A DNA stretch of 64,000 bases from Vibrio sp. HA2012 (GTDB taxonomy: Bacteria; Pseudomonadota; Gammaproteobacteria; Enterobacterales; Vibrionaceae), in NCBI RefSeq assembly GCF_002812955.1, contig NZ_PFXK01000005.1, positions 186,001 to 250,000 on the forward strand, read 5' to 3'. This document shows positions 20,545 through 30,739 of this stretch, piece after piece (the first letter of the stretch is position 1; each line of letters opens with the position of its first letter). A model generated the notes under the pieces. It did no database searches, was not told the origin of the DNA, and worked only from the letters and a program-made list of their open reading frames with translations. A program made the translations under genes and the position numbers.

Positions 20545-21732
20545 TTACGCAATCGTCACCCGGGCAAACTTACGCTTACCCACCTGATAAACCGATGTTC
20601 CGGTTTCCGGCACCAGTTTAGTATCTTCGATCTTTTCGCCATCCATCTTCACCGCACCCTGACGGATCATACGCATGGCATCAGAAGTTGAATTAACCAG
20701 TCCGGCATCTTTAAGCAGGTTAGTGACAGCAATACCTGCACCAAATTCAAATTCCGGCATGACGTCAGGCATCGCACCTTTCTGGAAACGGTTGATAAAT
20801 TCCTGCTCTGCTGCATCGGCATCCGCTTCAGAATGGAAACGAGCAATAATCTCTTTCGCCAGCAGGATCTTAATGTCACGAGGATTTGTGCCTGACTGAA
20901 CATCAGCTTTAAACTGAGCAACCTCTTCCAAAGGACGGAAAGACAGCAGCTCGTAGTAGCTCCACATCAGATCATCAGAAATAGACATGATCTTACCAAA
21001 CATTTCACCCGGAGCTTCATTGATACCGATATAGTTATTGGCTGACTTAGACATTTTCTTCTCGCCGTCAAGACCAACCAAAAGAGGCATCATCAGCACA
21101 CACTGCGGTTTCTGGCCGTTGGATTTTTGCAGCTCACGTCCCATCAGCAGGTTAAACTTCTGATCCGTACCACCCAGTTCAACGTCTGTATGCATTGCCA
21201 CTGAATCATACCCCTGAAGAAGAGGGTACATAAATTCATGGATAGCAATCGGCTGACCACCGGCATAGCGTTTTTTAAAATCATCACGTTCAAGCATACG
21301 GGCAACCGTCTGATTTGCCGCCAGACGGATCATCCCTTCAGCACCCAGTTCAGACAGCCACTCGGAGTTAAACTGTATCTTGGTCTTTTCCGGATCAAGG
21401 ATCTTGAAAACCTGCTGTTTATAGGTTTCCGCATTCGCCAGTACATCTTCACGAGTCAGAGGAGGACGAGTCGTATTCTTACCAGTCGGATCACCAACCA
21501 TACCGGTAAAGTCACCAATCAGGAAGGTAACCTCATGGCCCAGTTCCTGAAACTGACGCAGCTTGTTCAGAATAACAGTGTGACCCAGGTGAATATCCGG
21601 AGCCGTTGGATCCGCACCCAGCTTAATACGCAGAGGACGTCCCTCTTTCAGCTTTGCAATCAGTTCTTCTTCAGGGATAAGCTCTTCTACACCGCGCTTA
21701 ATTTCAGCCAGTGCCGCTTCAATACTCGCCAT
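20545..21732 (-). CDS. tyrS: Tyrosyl-tRNA synthetase
   Basis: Charges tRNA-Tyr with tyrosine. The start at 21732 follows GGGAG by 8 bases (395 aa); an upstream GTG would overlap that site. The class I signatures are H-L-G-H (48-51) and K-M-S-K-S (226-230). The C-terminal S4-like RNA-binding domain contains '[16 protein letters not shown]'. The shortened HIGH spacing and length fit the TyrRZ-type enzyme, of which some Vibrio carry a second, different copy. It lies next to the tyrosine biosynthesis operon. Confidence 0.95.
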   Translation of the reverse strand: MASIEAALAEIKRGVEELIPEEELIAKLKEGRPLRIKLGADPTAPDIHLGHTVILNKLRQFQELGHEVTFLIGDFTGMVGDPTGKNTTRPPLTREDVLANAETYKQQVFKILDPEKTKIQFNSEWLSELGAEGMIRLAANQTVARMLERDDFKKRYAGGQPIAIHEFMYPLLQGYDSVAMHTDVELGGTDQKFNLLMGRELQKSNGQKPQCVLMMPLLVGLDGEKKMSKSANNYIGINEAPGEMFGKIMSISDDLMWSYYELLSFRPLEEVAQFKADVQSGTNPRDIKILLAKEIIARFHSEADADAAEQEFINRFQKGAMPDVMPEFEFGAGIAVTNLLKDAGLVNSTSDAMRMIRQGAVKMDGEKIEDTKLVPETGTSVYQVGKRKFARVTIA

Positions 21733-21841
21733 TCTGTTTACTCCCACGAATTCGGCATAAAACTTTAATAGTCGGACAGTCTACTAAAAGGGAAAGAGAT
21801 TTGAAATCAGTAAAAGGCTTGAAAGGAAAGAAACTCTGCTT

Positions 21842-22969
21842 CTAACCTCGATGAATAGAATCATTCGCCTGTTTCAGCAATTTCTGGCTTTCCAGCATAA
21901 ACTGAGCAGAGTAATCCCCAAACCAGTTGCTGACTTTATTAAAACTCTCAACGAAAGCCGCTTTATCATGCTGCTCCAGAATCTGAATCGCTTCACCAAA
22001 GCGGGTATGAAAACGCTTAATCATTTCGATATTTTCCTCTGAAGAGAGAATAATATCGCCATACAAATTCGGATCCTGAGCAAACAGACGCCCGACCATC
22101 GCCAGCTCCAAACGATAGATCGGCGAACTCAATTGCAGTAACTTATCCAGATCCGGGTTTTCTTTACTCAAATGCATACCGTAAGCAAACGAAGTAAAAT
22201 GGCGCAGAGCCTGAATCAACGTCATACCACGGTCATGCTCTTTGGCGTCCATAGTACAGATACTGGCACCCCAGATAACAAACTGCTGCAACAGCCACTG
22301 ATAATGTTCACTACCACGTCCGTCACAATGCACTATCACCTGTTTCGCCAGACTCGGCACATCCGGACCAAACATAGGGTGCAAACCAACCACCGGACCC
22401 GAATGGGTTTCCATCATCGTCTGGAGCGGCTTAGACTTGATCGAAGTCAGGTCACACAGAATACAGTCTTCAGGAAGATCAGACAGTTTTCTGATCACTC
22501 CCTCAGTCAGGTGAATCGGAACACTGACAACCACTAATCCGGCATCGTTAAGGATCTCATCTGCCTGTCCCCAGTCTTTACTGCCAAGTACCTTGACCTG
22601 ATAACCGGACAAGGTAAACATGCGTTTAAACAGACCACCCAGTTGTCCCTTACCGCCGACAATGACCACAGAACGCAATTCCGGATTCAGACACTTAAAG
22701 CCGGAATCTTTTTCACTGGCATAAGATTCACGCATAGTCCGACGCAGAATATCTTCAATAAGCTGAGCCGGAACCCCCTGCCTCTCAGCTTCTTCACGAC
22801 GTGACGCCAGCATTGCTGCTTCACGATCCGGGGCATAAATCGGCAGACCGTATTTACTCTTGACCTCTCCGACTTTTTCTACCAGAGCCAGACGGCGTGC
22901 CAGCAAGGCCACCATCTGCTTATCGACTTCGTCTATCTGATCACGTAACTCGTTTAATTCAACGGCCAT
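21842..22969 (-). CDS. tyrA: Bifunctional chorismate mutase / prephenate dehydrogenase
   Basis: Makes prephenate from chorismate and then 4-hydroxyphenylpyruvate for tyrosine. The 375 aa comprise an AroQ helical mutase (residues 1-90, '[31 protein letters not shown]') and an NAD-binding dehydrogenase starting '[18 protein letters not shown]'. 'GLHPMFGPD' is a TyrA signature. It starts 9 bases after the aroF stop, so it is co-transcribed. Confidence 0.97.
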   Translation of the reverse strand: MAVELNELRDQIDEVDKQMVALLARRLALVEKVGEVKSKYGLPIYAPDREAAMLASRREEAERQGVPAQLIEDILRRTMRESYASEKDSGFKCLNPELRSVVIVGGKGQLGGLFKRMFTLSGYQVKVLGSKDWGQADEILNDAGLVVVSVPIHLTEGVIRKLSDLPEDCILCDLTSIKSKPLQTMMETHSGPVVGLHPMFGPDVPSLAKQVIVHCDGRGSEHYQWLLQQFVIWGASICTMDAKEHDRGMTLIQALRHFTSFAYGMHLSKENPDLDKLLQLSSPIYRLELAMVGRLFAQDPNLYGDIILSSEENIEMIKRFHTRFGEAIQILEQHDKAAFVESFNKVSNWFGDYSAQFMLESQKLLKQANDSIHRG

Positions 22970-22978
22970 TAAGGTTCC

Positions 22979-24049
22979 TTACTTAATTCGATCCTGCAAA
23001 AACGGAATTAGCTCATTATGTGCGTGACGCAGCAGGGTCTCGGTCGTATCCCAACTGATACAGGCATCGGTGATCGACACTCCGTATTTCATTTCATTCA
23101 GCGGAATATCGGATGGCTGATTGCCTTCATTCAGGTGACTTTCAATCATCAGACCGATTATTGACTTGTTTCCTTCGCGGATCTGATGCAGTACGTCCTC
23201 AGCAACCAGCGGCTGGCGACTGTAATCTTTACAAGAGTTTGCATGACTGCAATCGACCATCAGGGCTGCGTCGAGACCTGATTTTGCCATCTCCTGCTCA
23301 CATTCGGCAACTGATACTGAATCATAATTGGTCTGCTTACCGCCTCGCAGGATCACATGGCCGTTCTGATTGCCTTTTGTGGTCAGCAGTGCGACCTGAC
23401 CATCATGGCTGATCCCCATGAAACGGTGGCCGGCAGAAGCAGCCTGCATCGCATTGATCGCTGTAGACAGGCTACCGTCCGTCCCGTTTTTAAACCCGAT
23501 AGGCATAGAAAGGCCACTGGCCATTTCACGGTGAGTCTGAGACTCAGTCGTACGGGCACCGATAGCAGCCCAACTGAATGTATCCGCAAGATACTGAGGG
23601 CTGATAGGATCCAGTGCTTCTGTCGCCAGCGGGATCTCCATCTCTGCCAGTTCAATCAATAGCTGGCGGCCAACATGCAGGCCATGTTCGATATCAAATG
23701 TACCGTCCAGATGCGGATCATTGATCAATCCTTTCCATCCGACAGTGGTACGCGGTTTTTCAAAGTAAACCCGCATAACAATATATAGCTGATCACTCAG
23801 CTCTTGTGAGAGTGCTTTTAATCGCTTCGCGTACTCTTTCGCAGCGTCAATATCATGAATAGAACAAGGGCCGCAAACAATCAGCATACGGTGGTCTTTC
23901 TTTTGAATAATATCGGCAATGTCCTGACGGGATTTCTGGATAAACGCCCGGGCTTTTTCACTCAGAGGCAGCTTTTTCTTTAATTCCTGAGGCGTGATCA
24001 GAACCTGTTCATCAATAATGTTGATATTACTTAATTCACTTTTATGCAT
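22979..24049 (-). CDS. aroF: DAHP synthase, tyrosine-inhibited type
   Basis: First step of the shikimate pathway: PEP plus erythrose-4-phosphate to DAHP. The ATG at 24049 (356 aa, same length as E. coli AroF) is preferred over the GTG three codons upstream, because GGTGAG serves as its ribosome site. Metal and substrate motifs are 'CGPCSIHD' (59-66), 'RVYFEKPRTTVGWKG', 'GARTTESQTHREMASGLS' and 'DCSHANSCKDY'. Assignment to AroF rather than AroG/H rests on coupling to tyrA and on TyrR-type boxes upstream. Confidence 0.95.
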   Translation of the reverse strand: MHKSELSNINIIDEQVLITPQELKKKLPLSEKARAFIQKSRQDIADIIQKKDHRMLIVCGPCSIHDIDAAKEYAKRLKALSQELSDQLYIVMRVYFEKPRTTVGWKGLINDPHLDGTFDIEHGLHVGRQLLIELAEMEIPLATEALDPISPQYLADTFSWAAIGARTTESQTHREMASGLSMPIGFKNGTDGSLSTAINAMQAASAGHRFMGISHDGQVALLTTKGNQNGHVILRGGKQTNYDSVSVAECEQEMAKSGLDAALMVDCSHANSCKDYSRQPLVAEDVLHQIREGNKSIIGLMIESHLNEGNQPSDIPLNEMKYGVSITDACISWDTTETLLRHAHNELIPFLQDRIK

Positions 24050-24058
24050 CTTACTCAC

Positions 24059-24076
24059 CGTACACTATTATTTACA
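24059..24076 (-). promoter_or_regulatory. Candidate TyrR box overlapping the aroF leader
   Basis: CGTACA-CTATTA-TTTACA fits TGTAAA-N6-TTTACA with the key G and C kept. It lies directly before the translation start, downstream of the predicted promoter. Confidence 0.45.
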
Positions 24077-24115
24077 ATCAATACTAAAAATAACACTCTA
24101 AAACAGAATAACCTC

Positions 24116-24143
24116 AAGATACCAGCATATAAATAAGATGCAA
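24116..24143 (-). promoter_or_regulatory. aroF-tyrA promoter
   Basis: Minus-strand TTGCAT (24138-24143), a 16-base spacer and TATCTT (24116-24121). TyrR-type boxes flank it on the upstream side. Confidence 0.5.
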
Positions 24144-24166
24144 GTGTACATTTTTAAAAACATTCG

Positions 24167-24184
24167 CGTAAATTTATTTTTACA
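24167..24184 (-). promoter_or_regulatory. Strong TyrR box upstream of aroF
   Basis: CGTAAA-TTTATT-TTTACA matches the TyrR palindrome TGTAAA-N6-TTTACA at 11 of 12 defined bases. A weak partner (TGTACA-N6-AAAACA) lies at 24145-24162, next to the -35 element. This paired strong/weak arrangement is the one known for tyrosine-repressed promoters. Confidence 0.65.
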
Positions 24185-24239
24185 CTCAGAATCCCAACAT
24201 CTTTCCTATACTTAAAAAATAGCGAAACAGGAGCAGATA

Positions 24240-25016
24240 ATGGGCAAACTAAAAAAAGAAGTCTATGAAAAGGAACTGGAAAGGTTGCAGACTGAATTGG
24301 TGAAGCTTCAGGAATGGGTAAAACAGGAAGGTCTGAAAGTGGCAATCCTGTTTGAAGGAAGAGATGCAGCCGGAAAAGGCGGTACGATCAAACGAATTAC
24401 TGAGCCTCTGAACCCCAGAGTATGTCGAGTCGTCGCTCTCCCGGCACCGACAGAAAAGGAAAAGACCCAGTGGTATTTTCAGCGTTATGTCTGCCACCTT
24501 CCTTCCGCTGGTGAAATGGTACTGTTTGACCGCAGTTGGTATAACCGCGCCGGAATCGAAAAAGTGATGGGCTTCTGCAGTGATGAAGAGTACGAAGAAT
24601 TTCTGCGCTCCTGTCCCGAATTTGAACGGATGCTGATCCGCTCCGGCATTATTTTGATTAAATATTGGTTTTCAGTATCGGATGAGGAACAGGAAAAACG
24701 CTTTCTGGAACGTATTAATACTCCGGTCAAACGCTGGAAATTCAGCCCTATCGATCTCGAATCCCGCAACCGCTGGGCAGAATACTCGGAAGCAAAAGAT
24801 CGTATGTTCGCCTATACAGATACCAAACAGTCTCCGTGGTGGGTGGTTCGCTCCGACGATAAGAAAAAAGCACGCCTGAACTGCATCAGTCACCTGCTTA
24901 CACAGATTGAGTACAAAGACATTGAATATCCCCCGGTGGAGCTGCCGGAGCTGAATAAAGAGGGCTACGTCCGTTCTCCTATCGATGAGCAGTCACATAT
25001 ACCGGAGATATATTGA
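24240..25016 (+). CDS. ppk2: Polyphosphate kinase 2 family protein
   Basis: Transfers phosphate between polyphosphate and nucleotides; class I members favour making NTPs from NDPs. The 258 aa carry Walker A 'EGRDAAGKGGT' (39-49), the lid 'PRVCRVVALPAPTEKEKTQWYFQRYV', Walker B-like 'LFDRSWYNRAG' (95-105) and 'RWKFSPIDLESRNRW'. It is the single-domain type. Its TGA abuts the phoU stop with no gap, and it neighbours the pst and ppk-ppx genes, so a role in phosphate storage is likely. Direction and nucleotide preference cannot be told from sequence. Confidence 0.92.
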   Translation: MGKLKKEVYEKELERLQTELVKLQEWVKQEGLKVAILFEGRDAAGKGGTIKRITEPLNPRVCRVVALPAPTEKEKTQWYFQRYVCHLPSAGEMVLFDRSWYNRAGIEKVMGFCSDEEYEEFLRSCPEFERMLIRSGIILIKYWFSVSDEEQEKRFLERINTPVKRWKFSPIDLESRNRWAEYSEAKDRMFAYTDTKQSPWWVVRSDDKKKARLNCISHLLTQIEYKDIEYPPVELPELNKEGYVRSPIDEQSHIPEIY

Positions 25017-25715
25017 TCAGATATATTTATCGATGTCCCCTTCATCATCCAGATGCCGGACATCCTTACCTTTTACAAAATAAATAATATATTCACAGAT
25101 ATTCTGACAGCGGTCGCCAACCCTCTCTATAGCCTGAGCAGACCACATGACCTGCAGGATACCAGGAATATTTTGTGGTGCTTCCTGCATGTGTTTGATT
25201 AACTGGCTTACAACCGCCTTATACTCAGCATCCAGTTTACTGTCCAGCTTGTAGACTTCAGCAGCAGAATCGGTATCCATGCGGGCAAACGCATCCAAAA
25301 CCTGATGCAGCATCGCAATGGCTTTCCGGCATAACGGCTCCAGAGATACCTGAAAATTCTGCTCAGCCGATCCCGGATTCTCAATCGCAATATAGGCGAT
25401 CTTCGTTGCAACATCACCAATACGCTCCAGATCAGTAATGGTTTTGATGATAGCCATAATCAGGCGCAGGTCTTTTGCTGTGGGCTGACGCTTGGCAATA
25501 ATCTTTGTACAGGCTTCATCAATAGAAACTTCCATGCCATTGACCTTGTGGTCATCACGCACAACCTTTCTCGCCAGCGCCACATCCTGCTTATGCAAAG
25601 CCTGCATCGCAAACGAAAGTTGCTGCTCAACCAGTCCTCCCATTGTCAGAACATGGGTACGGATAGCCTCGAGCTCAGCGTTAAATTGCCCGGATATATG
25701 GCGGCCTAGATGCAT
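25017..25715 (-). CDS. phoU: Phosphate signalling regulator PhoU
   Basis: Two-repeat three-helix-bundle protein that links Pst transport to PhoR/PhoB signalling. The start at 25715 (232 aa, 'MHLGRHISGQFNAELEAIRTHV') follows TGAGGA; a TTG four codons earlier overlaps that site. The metal-binding helices 'DLRLIMAIIKTITDLERIGDVA' and 'AIERVGDRCQNICEYI' are both present. Last gene of the minus-strand pstC-pstA-pstB-phoU set. Confidence 0.96.
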   Translation of the reverse strand: MHLGRHISGQFNAELEAIRTHVLTMGGLVEQQLSFAMQALHKQDVALARKVVRDDHKVNGMEVSIDEACTKIIAKRQPTAKDLRLIMAIIKTITDLERIGDVATKIAYIAIENPGSAEQNFQVSLEPLCRKAIAMLHQVLDAFARMDTDSAAEVYKLDSKLDAEYKAVVSQLIKHMQEAPQNIPGILQVMWSAQAIERVGDRCQNICEYIIYFVKGKDVRHLDDEGDIDKYI

Positions 25716-25745
25716 TTTATTCCTCAAAAATTAGTGAACGGACAA

Positions 25746-26564
25746 TTAACCATACCTTCCTGTTATGTAATCTTCCGTCTGTTTTTTCATTGGTGAAGTA
25801 AAAATTGAATCTGTATCACTATATTCGATCAACCGCCCCAGATGGATAAAGGCGGTATGGTCACTGACACGTGCAGCCTGCTGCATATTGTGAGTGACAA
25901 TCACAACCGTATATTTGGTTTTCAGTTCATTAATTAATTCTTCAATGGTCAGGGTTGAGATCGGATCCAGTGCCGAAGTCGGTTCATCCAGCAGCAGAAC
26001 TTCTGGTTCGATGGCAATCGCCCGGGCAATGACCAGCCTCTGCTGCTGTCCTCCGGAAAGCCCGAAAGCATTCTGATGCAAACGGTCTTTAACTTCATCC
26101 CATAGTGCAGCTGCCCGTAACGAACGTTCAACCGCATCGTCCAGAGTGCGTACCGATTTAACCCCCTGTAAACGTAAACCATACACCACATTTTCATAGA
26201 TGGATTTAGGGAACGGGTTCGGCCTCTGGAATACCATACCAACACGGCGGCGAAGCGTAGCAACATCGACCGATGGATGATAAATATCTTTACCATGCAG
26301 ACGCACCGCCCCCTCAACCCGGCATCCATCAACCAAATCATTCATACGATTTATACAACGCAGCAGGGTCGATTTACCACACCCTGAGGGACCGATAAAT
26401 GCGGTTACCTGTCCTTTAGGAAGACGCATTGAAATATCCGTCAGGGCACGGCTGTGCTGATAATAAAGATTCAACCCTTCAATCGAAATAGCTGTCTTAC
26501 TATCCGAAAGGTTATTCACATCAAGTGGCGGCTCATAACCCAGAGCCGAACTGGCAGAAAACAT
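25746..26564 (-). CDS. pstB: Phosphate ABC transporter ATP-binding protein
   Basis: Energises phosphate import. The protein is 272 aa with Walker A 'GPSGCGKST' (58-66), Q-loop '[17 protein letters not shown]', a characteristic PstB stretch, signature 'LSGGQ' (169-173), Walker B 'LLLDEP' (190-195) and the switch His in 'VTHNMQQA'. It has about 20 extra N-terminal residues relative to E. coli PstB. It starts 10 bases after the pstA stop. Confidence 0.97.
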   Translation of the reverse strand: MFSASSALGYEPPLDVNNLSDSKTAISIEGLNLYYQHSRALTDISMRLPKGQVTAFIGPSGCGKSTLLRCINRMNDLVDGCRVEGAVRLHGKDIYHPSVDVATLRRRVGMVFQRPNPFPKSIYENVVYGLRLQGVKSVRTLDDAVERSLRAAALWDEVKDRLHQNAFGLSGGQQQRLVIARAIAIEPEVLLLDEPTSALDPISTLTIEELINELKTKYTVVIVTHNMQQAARVSDHTAFIHLGRLIEYSDTDSIFTSPMKKQTEDYITGRYG

Positions 26565-26574
26565 AATTCAGGCT

Positions 26575-28230
26575 CTACTCCTGTTCCAATACACGGTATT
26601 TTTCCCGCAGATTATTACGAATATGAATAGCGGTTAAATTCAATCCGATGATGACTGCCACCAGCAAAAATGATGTGGCATACACCAGAGGTCTGGCCGC
26701 CTCAATATTCGGCGACTGAAAACCGATATCATAAATATGATAGCCCAGATGCATAAATTTACGCTCCAGATGGATGTAGGGGTAATTAGCATCGACAGGC
26801 AGATTCGGAGCCAACTTAGCAACGCCGACTAGCATCAAAGGAGCAACCTCCCCGGCAGCTCTGGCGACAGCCAGAATCATTCCGGTAATAATCGCCGGGC
26901 TGGCCATCGGCAGTACGATGCGCCACAGTGTTTCAAACTGGGTAGCGCCCAGAGCCATCGAACCATGCCGAACTGAGTTCGGAATACGCCCCAGCCCTTC
27001 CTCAGCAGCAACAATCACAACAGGAAGCGTCAGCAGCGCCAGTGTCAGTGCTGACCAGAGCAATCCCGGTGTACCGAATGTCGGTGCAGGCAGGCGGTCG
27101 GAATAAAACAACTCATCAATTGTTCCACCCAGCGTATACACAAAAAATCCCAGTCCGAAGACCCCATATACGATAGAAGGCACCCCAGCCAGATTAATAA
27201 CAGCAATGCGGATCAAACGTGTAATCAGATTATTCTTTGCGTACTCGTGCAGATAAATAGCCGCCATAACACCCAGTGGCATCACGATAACTGACATCAC
27301 CATCACCAGGAAAACCGTGCCAAAAATAGCAGGAAAGACTCCCCCTTCAGAGTTAGCCTCCCGCGGGTCATCCATAAGGAACTGTTTTACTTTCCCCCCC
27401 CAGTGAACCAACTTCTGCATTGCAGTCATATTATTGGGATACCAGGCATCCACGACTGATGCCATCGAAATACGGATATAACGACCGGTCATATCTTCCA
27501 CAATAACTGTATCTTCTTCTAACCGGGAATGCAGTTGCTCCAACTTGGCTTCTGATTCAGCAATCAGTTCATTCAGCGCCATTTTCTTACGCTCAAACTG
27601 TTCCAGGTATCCCTCATTCAGGCGATTGTTATATTCAGCTTTTTTCTTTGCCTGCAGTAGTGCGCTCAGCTCCCACCCTGTCCGGCCGATCTCATCCTCT
27701 GATATTCGTTCAATTTCCTCACGGATCGTATCCGCAAACTCGATACCATGCTGCAAGTGCAAAGCGATATCCGAACGATAGTGACCACTTACTGTTTCAT
27801 AGGCAACAGGCTTACCGAAGAAGTCTCCTCCACTGGTACGCTCAATGACAGCCCATTCTTTGGGCAGAACAGGAACACTGAGTTGCGGCTCCAGGACTGA
27901 AATAAAATCCAGCGGATACAGTTCCCGGTTGGCAATTTTAATATTCAGACGCTCAACTTCGCCCCGTTCCAAAACCGGCTGGGGCAGAGAGGCAAAGGCA
28001 TCCGAGATATGCTCTACCGGAATAGAATCTTTTTGATAAATCACACCGACAATACGCTTGCCATCAAATGTCTGCCATTGATACAGAGGAGTCGGCCAGA
28101 AATATGCCAACCCTTTCCAGCCAATCAGTAAAAGCAGACCCAGAACTGCGACCAGACAGATACTGACGGCACCTCCTGTCAGCCAAATCCACGGCCGGCC
28201 TGATTTTATCCACCGAGCAAACAACATCAT
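26575..28230 (-). CDS. pstA: Phosphate ABC transporter permease PstA, long form
   Basis: One of two membrane subunits of the Pst importer. It is 551 aa against about 296 in E. coli. A first helix (about 15-38) is followed by some 250 extra periplasmic residues, including a predicted coiled coil ('EYNNRLNEGYLEQFERKKMALNELI' region, near 195-245). The standard permease follows, with 'GVMAAIYLHEYAK', 'GVPSIVYGVFGLGFFVY' and the coupling loop 'ALGATQFETLWRIVLPMASPAIITG'. The long form is known in Vibrionaceae and other marine bacteria; the role of the extra domain is unknown to me. Confidence 0.92.
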   Translation of the reverse strand: MMLFARWIKSGRPWIWLTGGAVSICLVAVLGLLLLIGWKGLAYFWPTPLYQWQTFDGKRIVGVIYQKDSIPVEHISDAFASLPQPVLERGEVERLNIKIANRELYPLDFISVLEPQLSVPVLPKEWAVIERTSGGDFFGKPVAYETVSGHYRSDIALHLQHGIEFADTIREEIERISEDEIGRTGWELSALLQAKKKAEYNNRLNEGYLEQFERKKMALNELIAESEAKLEQLHSRLEEDTVIVEDMTGRYIRISMASVVDAWYPNNMTAMQKLVHWGGKVKQFLMDDPREANSEGGVFPAIFGTVFLVMVMSVIVMPLGVMAAIYLHEYAKNNLITRLIRIAVINLAGVPSIVYGVFGLGFFVYTLGGTIDELFYSDRLPAPTFGTPGLLWSALTLALLTLPVVIVAAEEGLGRIPNSVRHGSMALGATQFETLWRIVLPMASPAIITGMILAVARAAGEVAPLMLVGVAKLAPNLPVDANYPYIHLERKFMHLGYHIYDIGFQSPNIEAARPLVYATSFLLVAVIIGLNLTAIHIRNNLREKYRVLEQE

Positions 28231-28277
28231 TTATTCGCGTCTCATCATCATTAATTACTCTCAGCTATTATCCGGCA

Positions 28278-30473
28278 CTATAATGAGCGATATTTATCCC
28301 GAAGACGCTGACGTACAACTTCTGCCAAAGAGTTCACCGCAAAAGTGAATACAAACAGGATCAGTGCTGATAAAAACAACAACCGGTAATGGGAGTTCCC
28401 TACTTCCGATTCTGGCAGTTCCACCGCAATGGTCGCCGAAAGGCTGCGCATGCCTTCAAAGATATTCCAGTCCAGTATAGGGGTATTCCCGGTTGCCATC
28501 AGCACAATCATGGTTTCACCAACAGCCCTTCCCAGTCCTATCATAACGGCAGAAAAAATTCCGGGACTTGCCGTCAACAGAACAACATGCAATAAGGTCT
28601 GCCACTGGGTTGCACCCAACGCAAGAGAACCGTCTGTCAGATGTTTGGGAACCGAAAAGATCGCATCTTCGGCTATGGTAAAAATAGTCGGAATCACCGC
28701 AAAACCCATAGCAATACCGACAACCAGAGCATTACGCTGATCAAAATGAATACCGTAACCAGCCATAAACAGCCGGATATCCCCGCCAAACAGCCAGCGT
28801 TCTATATCACTGCTCATCTGCACTGCAGCGAATCCTGTCCCCACAACCACAGGGATCAGTATAATACTGTGCCAGCCATTAGGCAGACGATTCAAAACTG
28901 AGCGAGGCAAAGCTGACCACATTCCTGCCACCAGCAGAAAAGCCAGCGGCATCACTATGGCTAACGCCATAATACCGGGCAATGTTCTTTCAACTATCGG
29001 TGCCAGCCACAATCCGGCCAGAAAACCGATAATCACGGTTGGCAAAGCCTCCATGATTTCAATAACAGGCTTAACGACCCTACGCATAGGTGCCGACATA
29101 AAATAGGCCGTATACACCGCACCGCAAATCGCCAATGGCACGGAGATCAACATAGCAAAGGCCGCCGCCTTCAGAGTCCCGAAAGCCAGAGGGATCAGAC
29201 TGAATTTAGTTTCAAAGCTGTCATCCGCCGAAGTAGACTGCCAGATGTAATCCGGCTCAGGATAATTTTCATACCACACCTTACTCCAGAGAGAAGTAAA
29301 TGAAATATCCGGATAAGGATTAGTCACTTTATGGATACTCAGCCGCTCTCCGTGACTGGTCAGCAGGAAAGATTCGTTTGCTGAGATCGCCACCATATCA
29401 GGCTGACGGGAGTAAACCGATTCAGAAAGAACCCGATTTTTATTCGTGGTATAAATGCTTTCCAGTGTTCCGTCAGCATAAAAAGCGTAAAACCCTTTGC
29501 GGTACATGTCCGGCTGAATGAAGGCCAGGCCATCGTCCAGTTCAAATTCCCGGATATAAGTTAGCCGCCGTTCACCTTCCGCCAGCACATCAAACCACTG
29601 AGAGACCGTATGATCTTTATGGGTGATCAGCACAGAACGAGCTCCGGCCAGTAAGGTGAGAGACAAAGGCACTTTCTGCTCGTTACCTCTGCTGACATCT
29701 ATCAGTTCCCGGACAACAAAGCCGTTATCTTCCCTGACAGAAACGATTAGAGTACTACCGGTCAGTATAAATAGCTGCCGGCCATCAGGTGACAATTGCA
29801 GCGTCTGAACGGGATCCCTGATATCCGGCAGGGATAATACTGTCACCAGCCCGGCTTTCACAGACACTGCAGCAAGTTTTGAGGAACGGGTAACCCCTGC
29901 AAATGTCCCTTCATCTTCCTTAGTAATCGCAAATGTCAGCATACTCAGAGGCTGAAGCTGCTTATCCAGCAATACAGGTTCACCCTGATTGAAAAAAGCA
30001 ATATCCGGTGATGACACCCTACCAACATCAGAGAAAGAGACCGTATAGTGTGGATGAACCGCAATCACGCTTCCATGGCTGTTACCGTAAGCAAACCATC
30101 CCTGTGCAGAATTTCCTTTGGCAAAAATATCCGGCGTATCTGTTATCCGAGTTTGGGTTAACAGTTCAACATTATTTGCAGAAAAACTAAGATAAAAGAG
30201 TTCTCCGGAGCGAGTCAGAACATATCCATTTTCGCCATAATCATCAATCCCCAGAGCAACAGCTGTATCTGATGACGGATAAACCAGTTGTGTGACTGAG
30301 CGAATCTCAGCTGAAGAAAAAACCGGCAAAGCAATAGAAAACAGATAGAAAAAAATCAGTAAAAGTGCAAACAGCACCCCCACACCTCCGGCAGTCACGG
30401 TAAACCTAGCCATACGGTCTTTGATATACCGTAATTTATCGCGTTCTTTTAGTGAGAACTCAGCCTGGGACAT
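28278..30473 (-). CDS. pstC: Phosphate ABC transporter permease PstC, long form
   Basis: Partner of PstA. The protein is 731 aa, more than twice the usual 319. After a membrane helix (about 30-53) comes a region of about 350 residues rich in short beta-strands ('LSLPDIRDPVQTLQLSPDGRQLFILTGS'), resembling a beta-propeller. The permease then begins near 425 ('FGTLKAAAFAMLISVPLAICGAVYTAYFM') and has 'EALPTVIIGFLAGLW' and the coupling loop 'LALGATQWQTLLHVVLLTASPGIFS'. No pstS lies beside it in the window. Confidence 0.92.
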   Translation of the reverse strand: MSQAEFSLKERDKLRYIKDRMARFTVTAGGVGVLFALLLIFFYLFSIALPVFSSAEIRSVTQLVYPSSDTAVALGIDDYGENGYVLTRSGELFYLSFSANNVELLTQTRITDTPDIFAKGNSAQGWFAYGNSHGSVIAVHPHYTVSFSDVGRVSSPDIAFFNQGEPVLLDKQLQPLSMLTFAITKEDEGTFAGVTRSSKLAAVSVKAGLVTVLSLPDIRDPVQTLQLSPDGRQLFILTGSTLIVSVREDNGFVVRELIDVSRGNEQKVPLSLTLLAGARSVLITHKDHTVSQWFDVLAEGERRLTYIREFELDDGLAFIQPDMYRKGFYAFYADGTLESIYTTNKNRVLSESVYSRQPDMVAISANESFLLTSHGERLSIHKVTNPYPDISFTSLWSKVWYENYPEPDYIWQSTSADDSFETKFSLIPLAFGTLKAAAFAMLISVPLAICGAVYTAYFMSAPMRRVVKPVIEIMEALPTVIIGFLAGLWLAPIVERTLPGIMALAIVMPLAFLLVAGMWSALPRSVLNRLPNGWHSIILIPVVVGTGFAAVQMSSDIERWLFGGDIRLFMAGYGIHFDQRNALVVGIAMGFAVIPTIFTIAEDAIFSVPKHLTDGSLALGATQWQTLLHVVLLTASPGIFSAVMIGLGRAVGETMIVLMATGNTPILDWNIFEGMRSLSATIAVELPESEVGNSHYRLLFLSALILFVFTFAVNSLAEVVRQRLRDKYRSL

Positions 30474-30739
30474 GGAATTCGATCTTCTCCGGATTAAACT
30501 GACAGATAATATGTCTTTTGAGTGACATTTATATTACACCAACTTGCTAACCTGCTGAAAATAACACTAAGATAAACAGACAGGGGTTAAAGTGAAATAT
30601 TTTTGTAACAAAAAAAGCCTACCTTTCATAGCTTATACTTAAACTACCAATAAAGACTGTTTTGCCCTTTAACACCTGACCGTGGCTTGAGTAGTTTCCC
30701 CCCTTGTTATTTCATCGCTTAACATTTTCGGAAGGTAAC
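30474..30739. promoter_or_regulatory. Divergent pstC / ppk control region
   Basis: 266 bases between two phosphate-linked operons. On the minus strand TGTCAC and TGTCAG lie 22 bases apart with AAGACAT between, a weak resemblance to a PhoB box (direct repeats of CTGTCAT every 11 bases). On the plus strand a TATACT lies at about 30645 as a possible -10 for ppk. PhoB control is expected from function; the site itself is not clear. Confidence 0.35.

Noticed and set aside
30474..30540. PhoB box upstream of pstC
   Set aside because: Two TGTCA half-sites occur at 22-base spacing but the middle repeat is poor, so it is mentioned only as a weak candidate.
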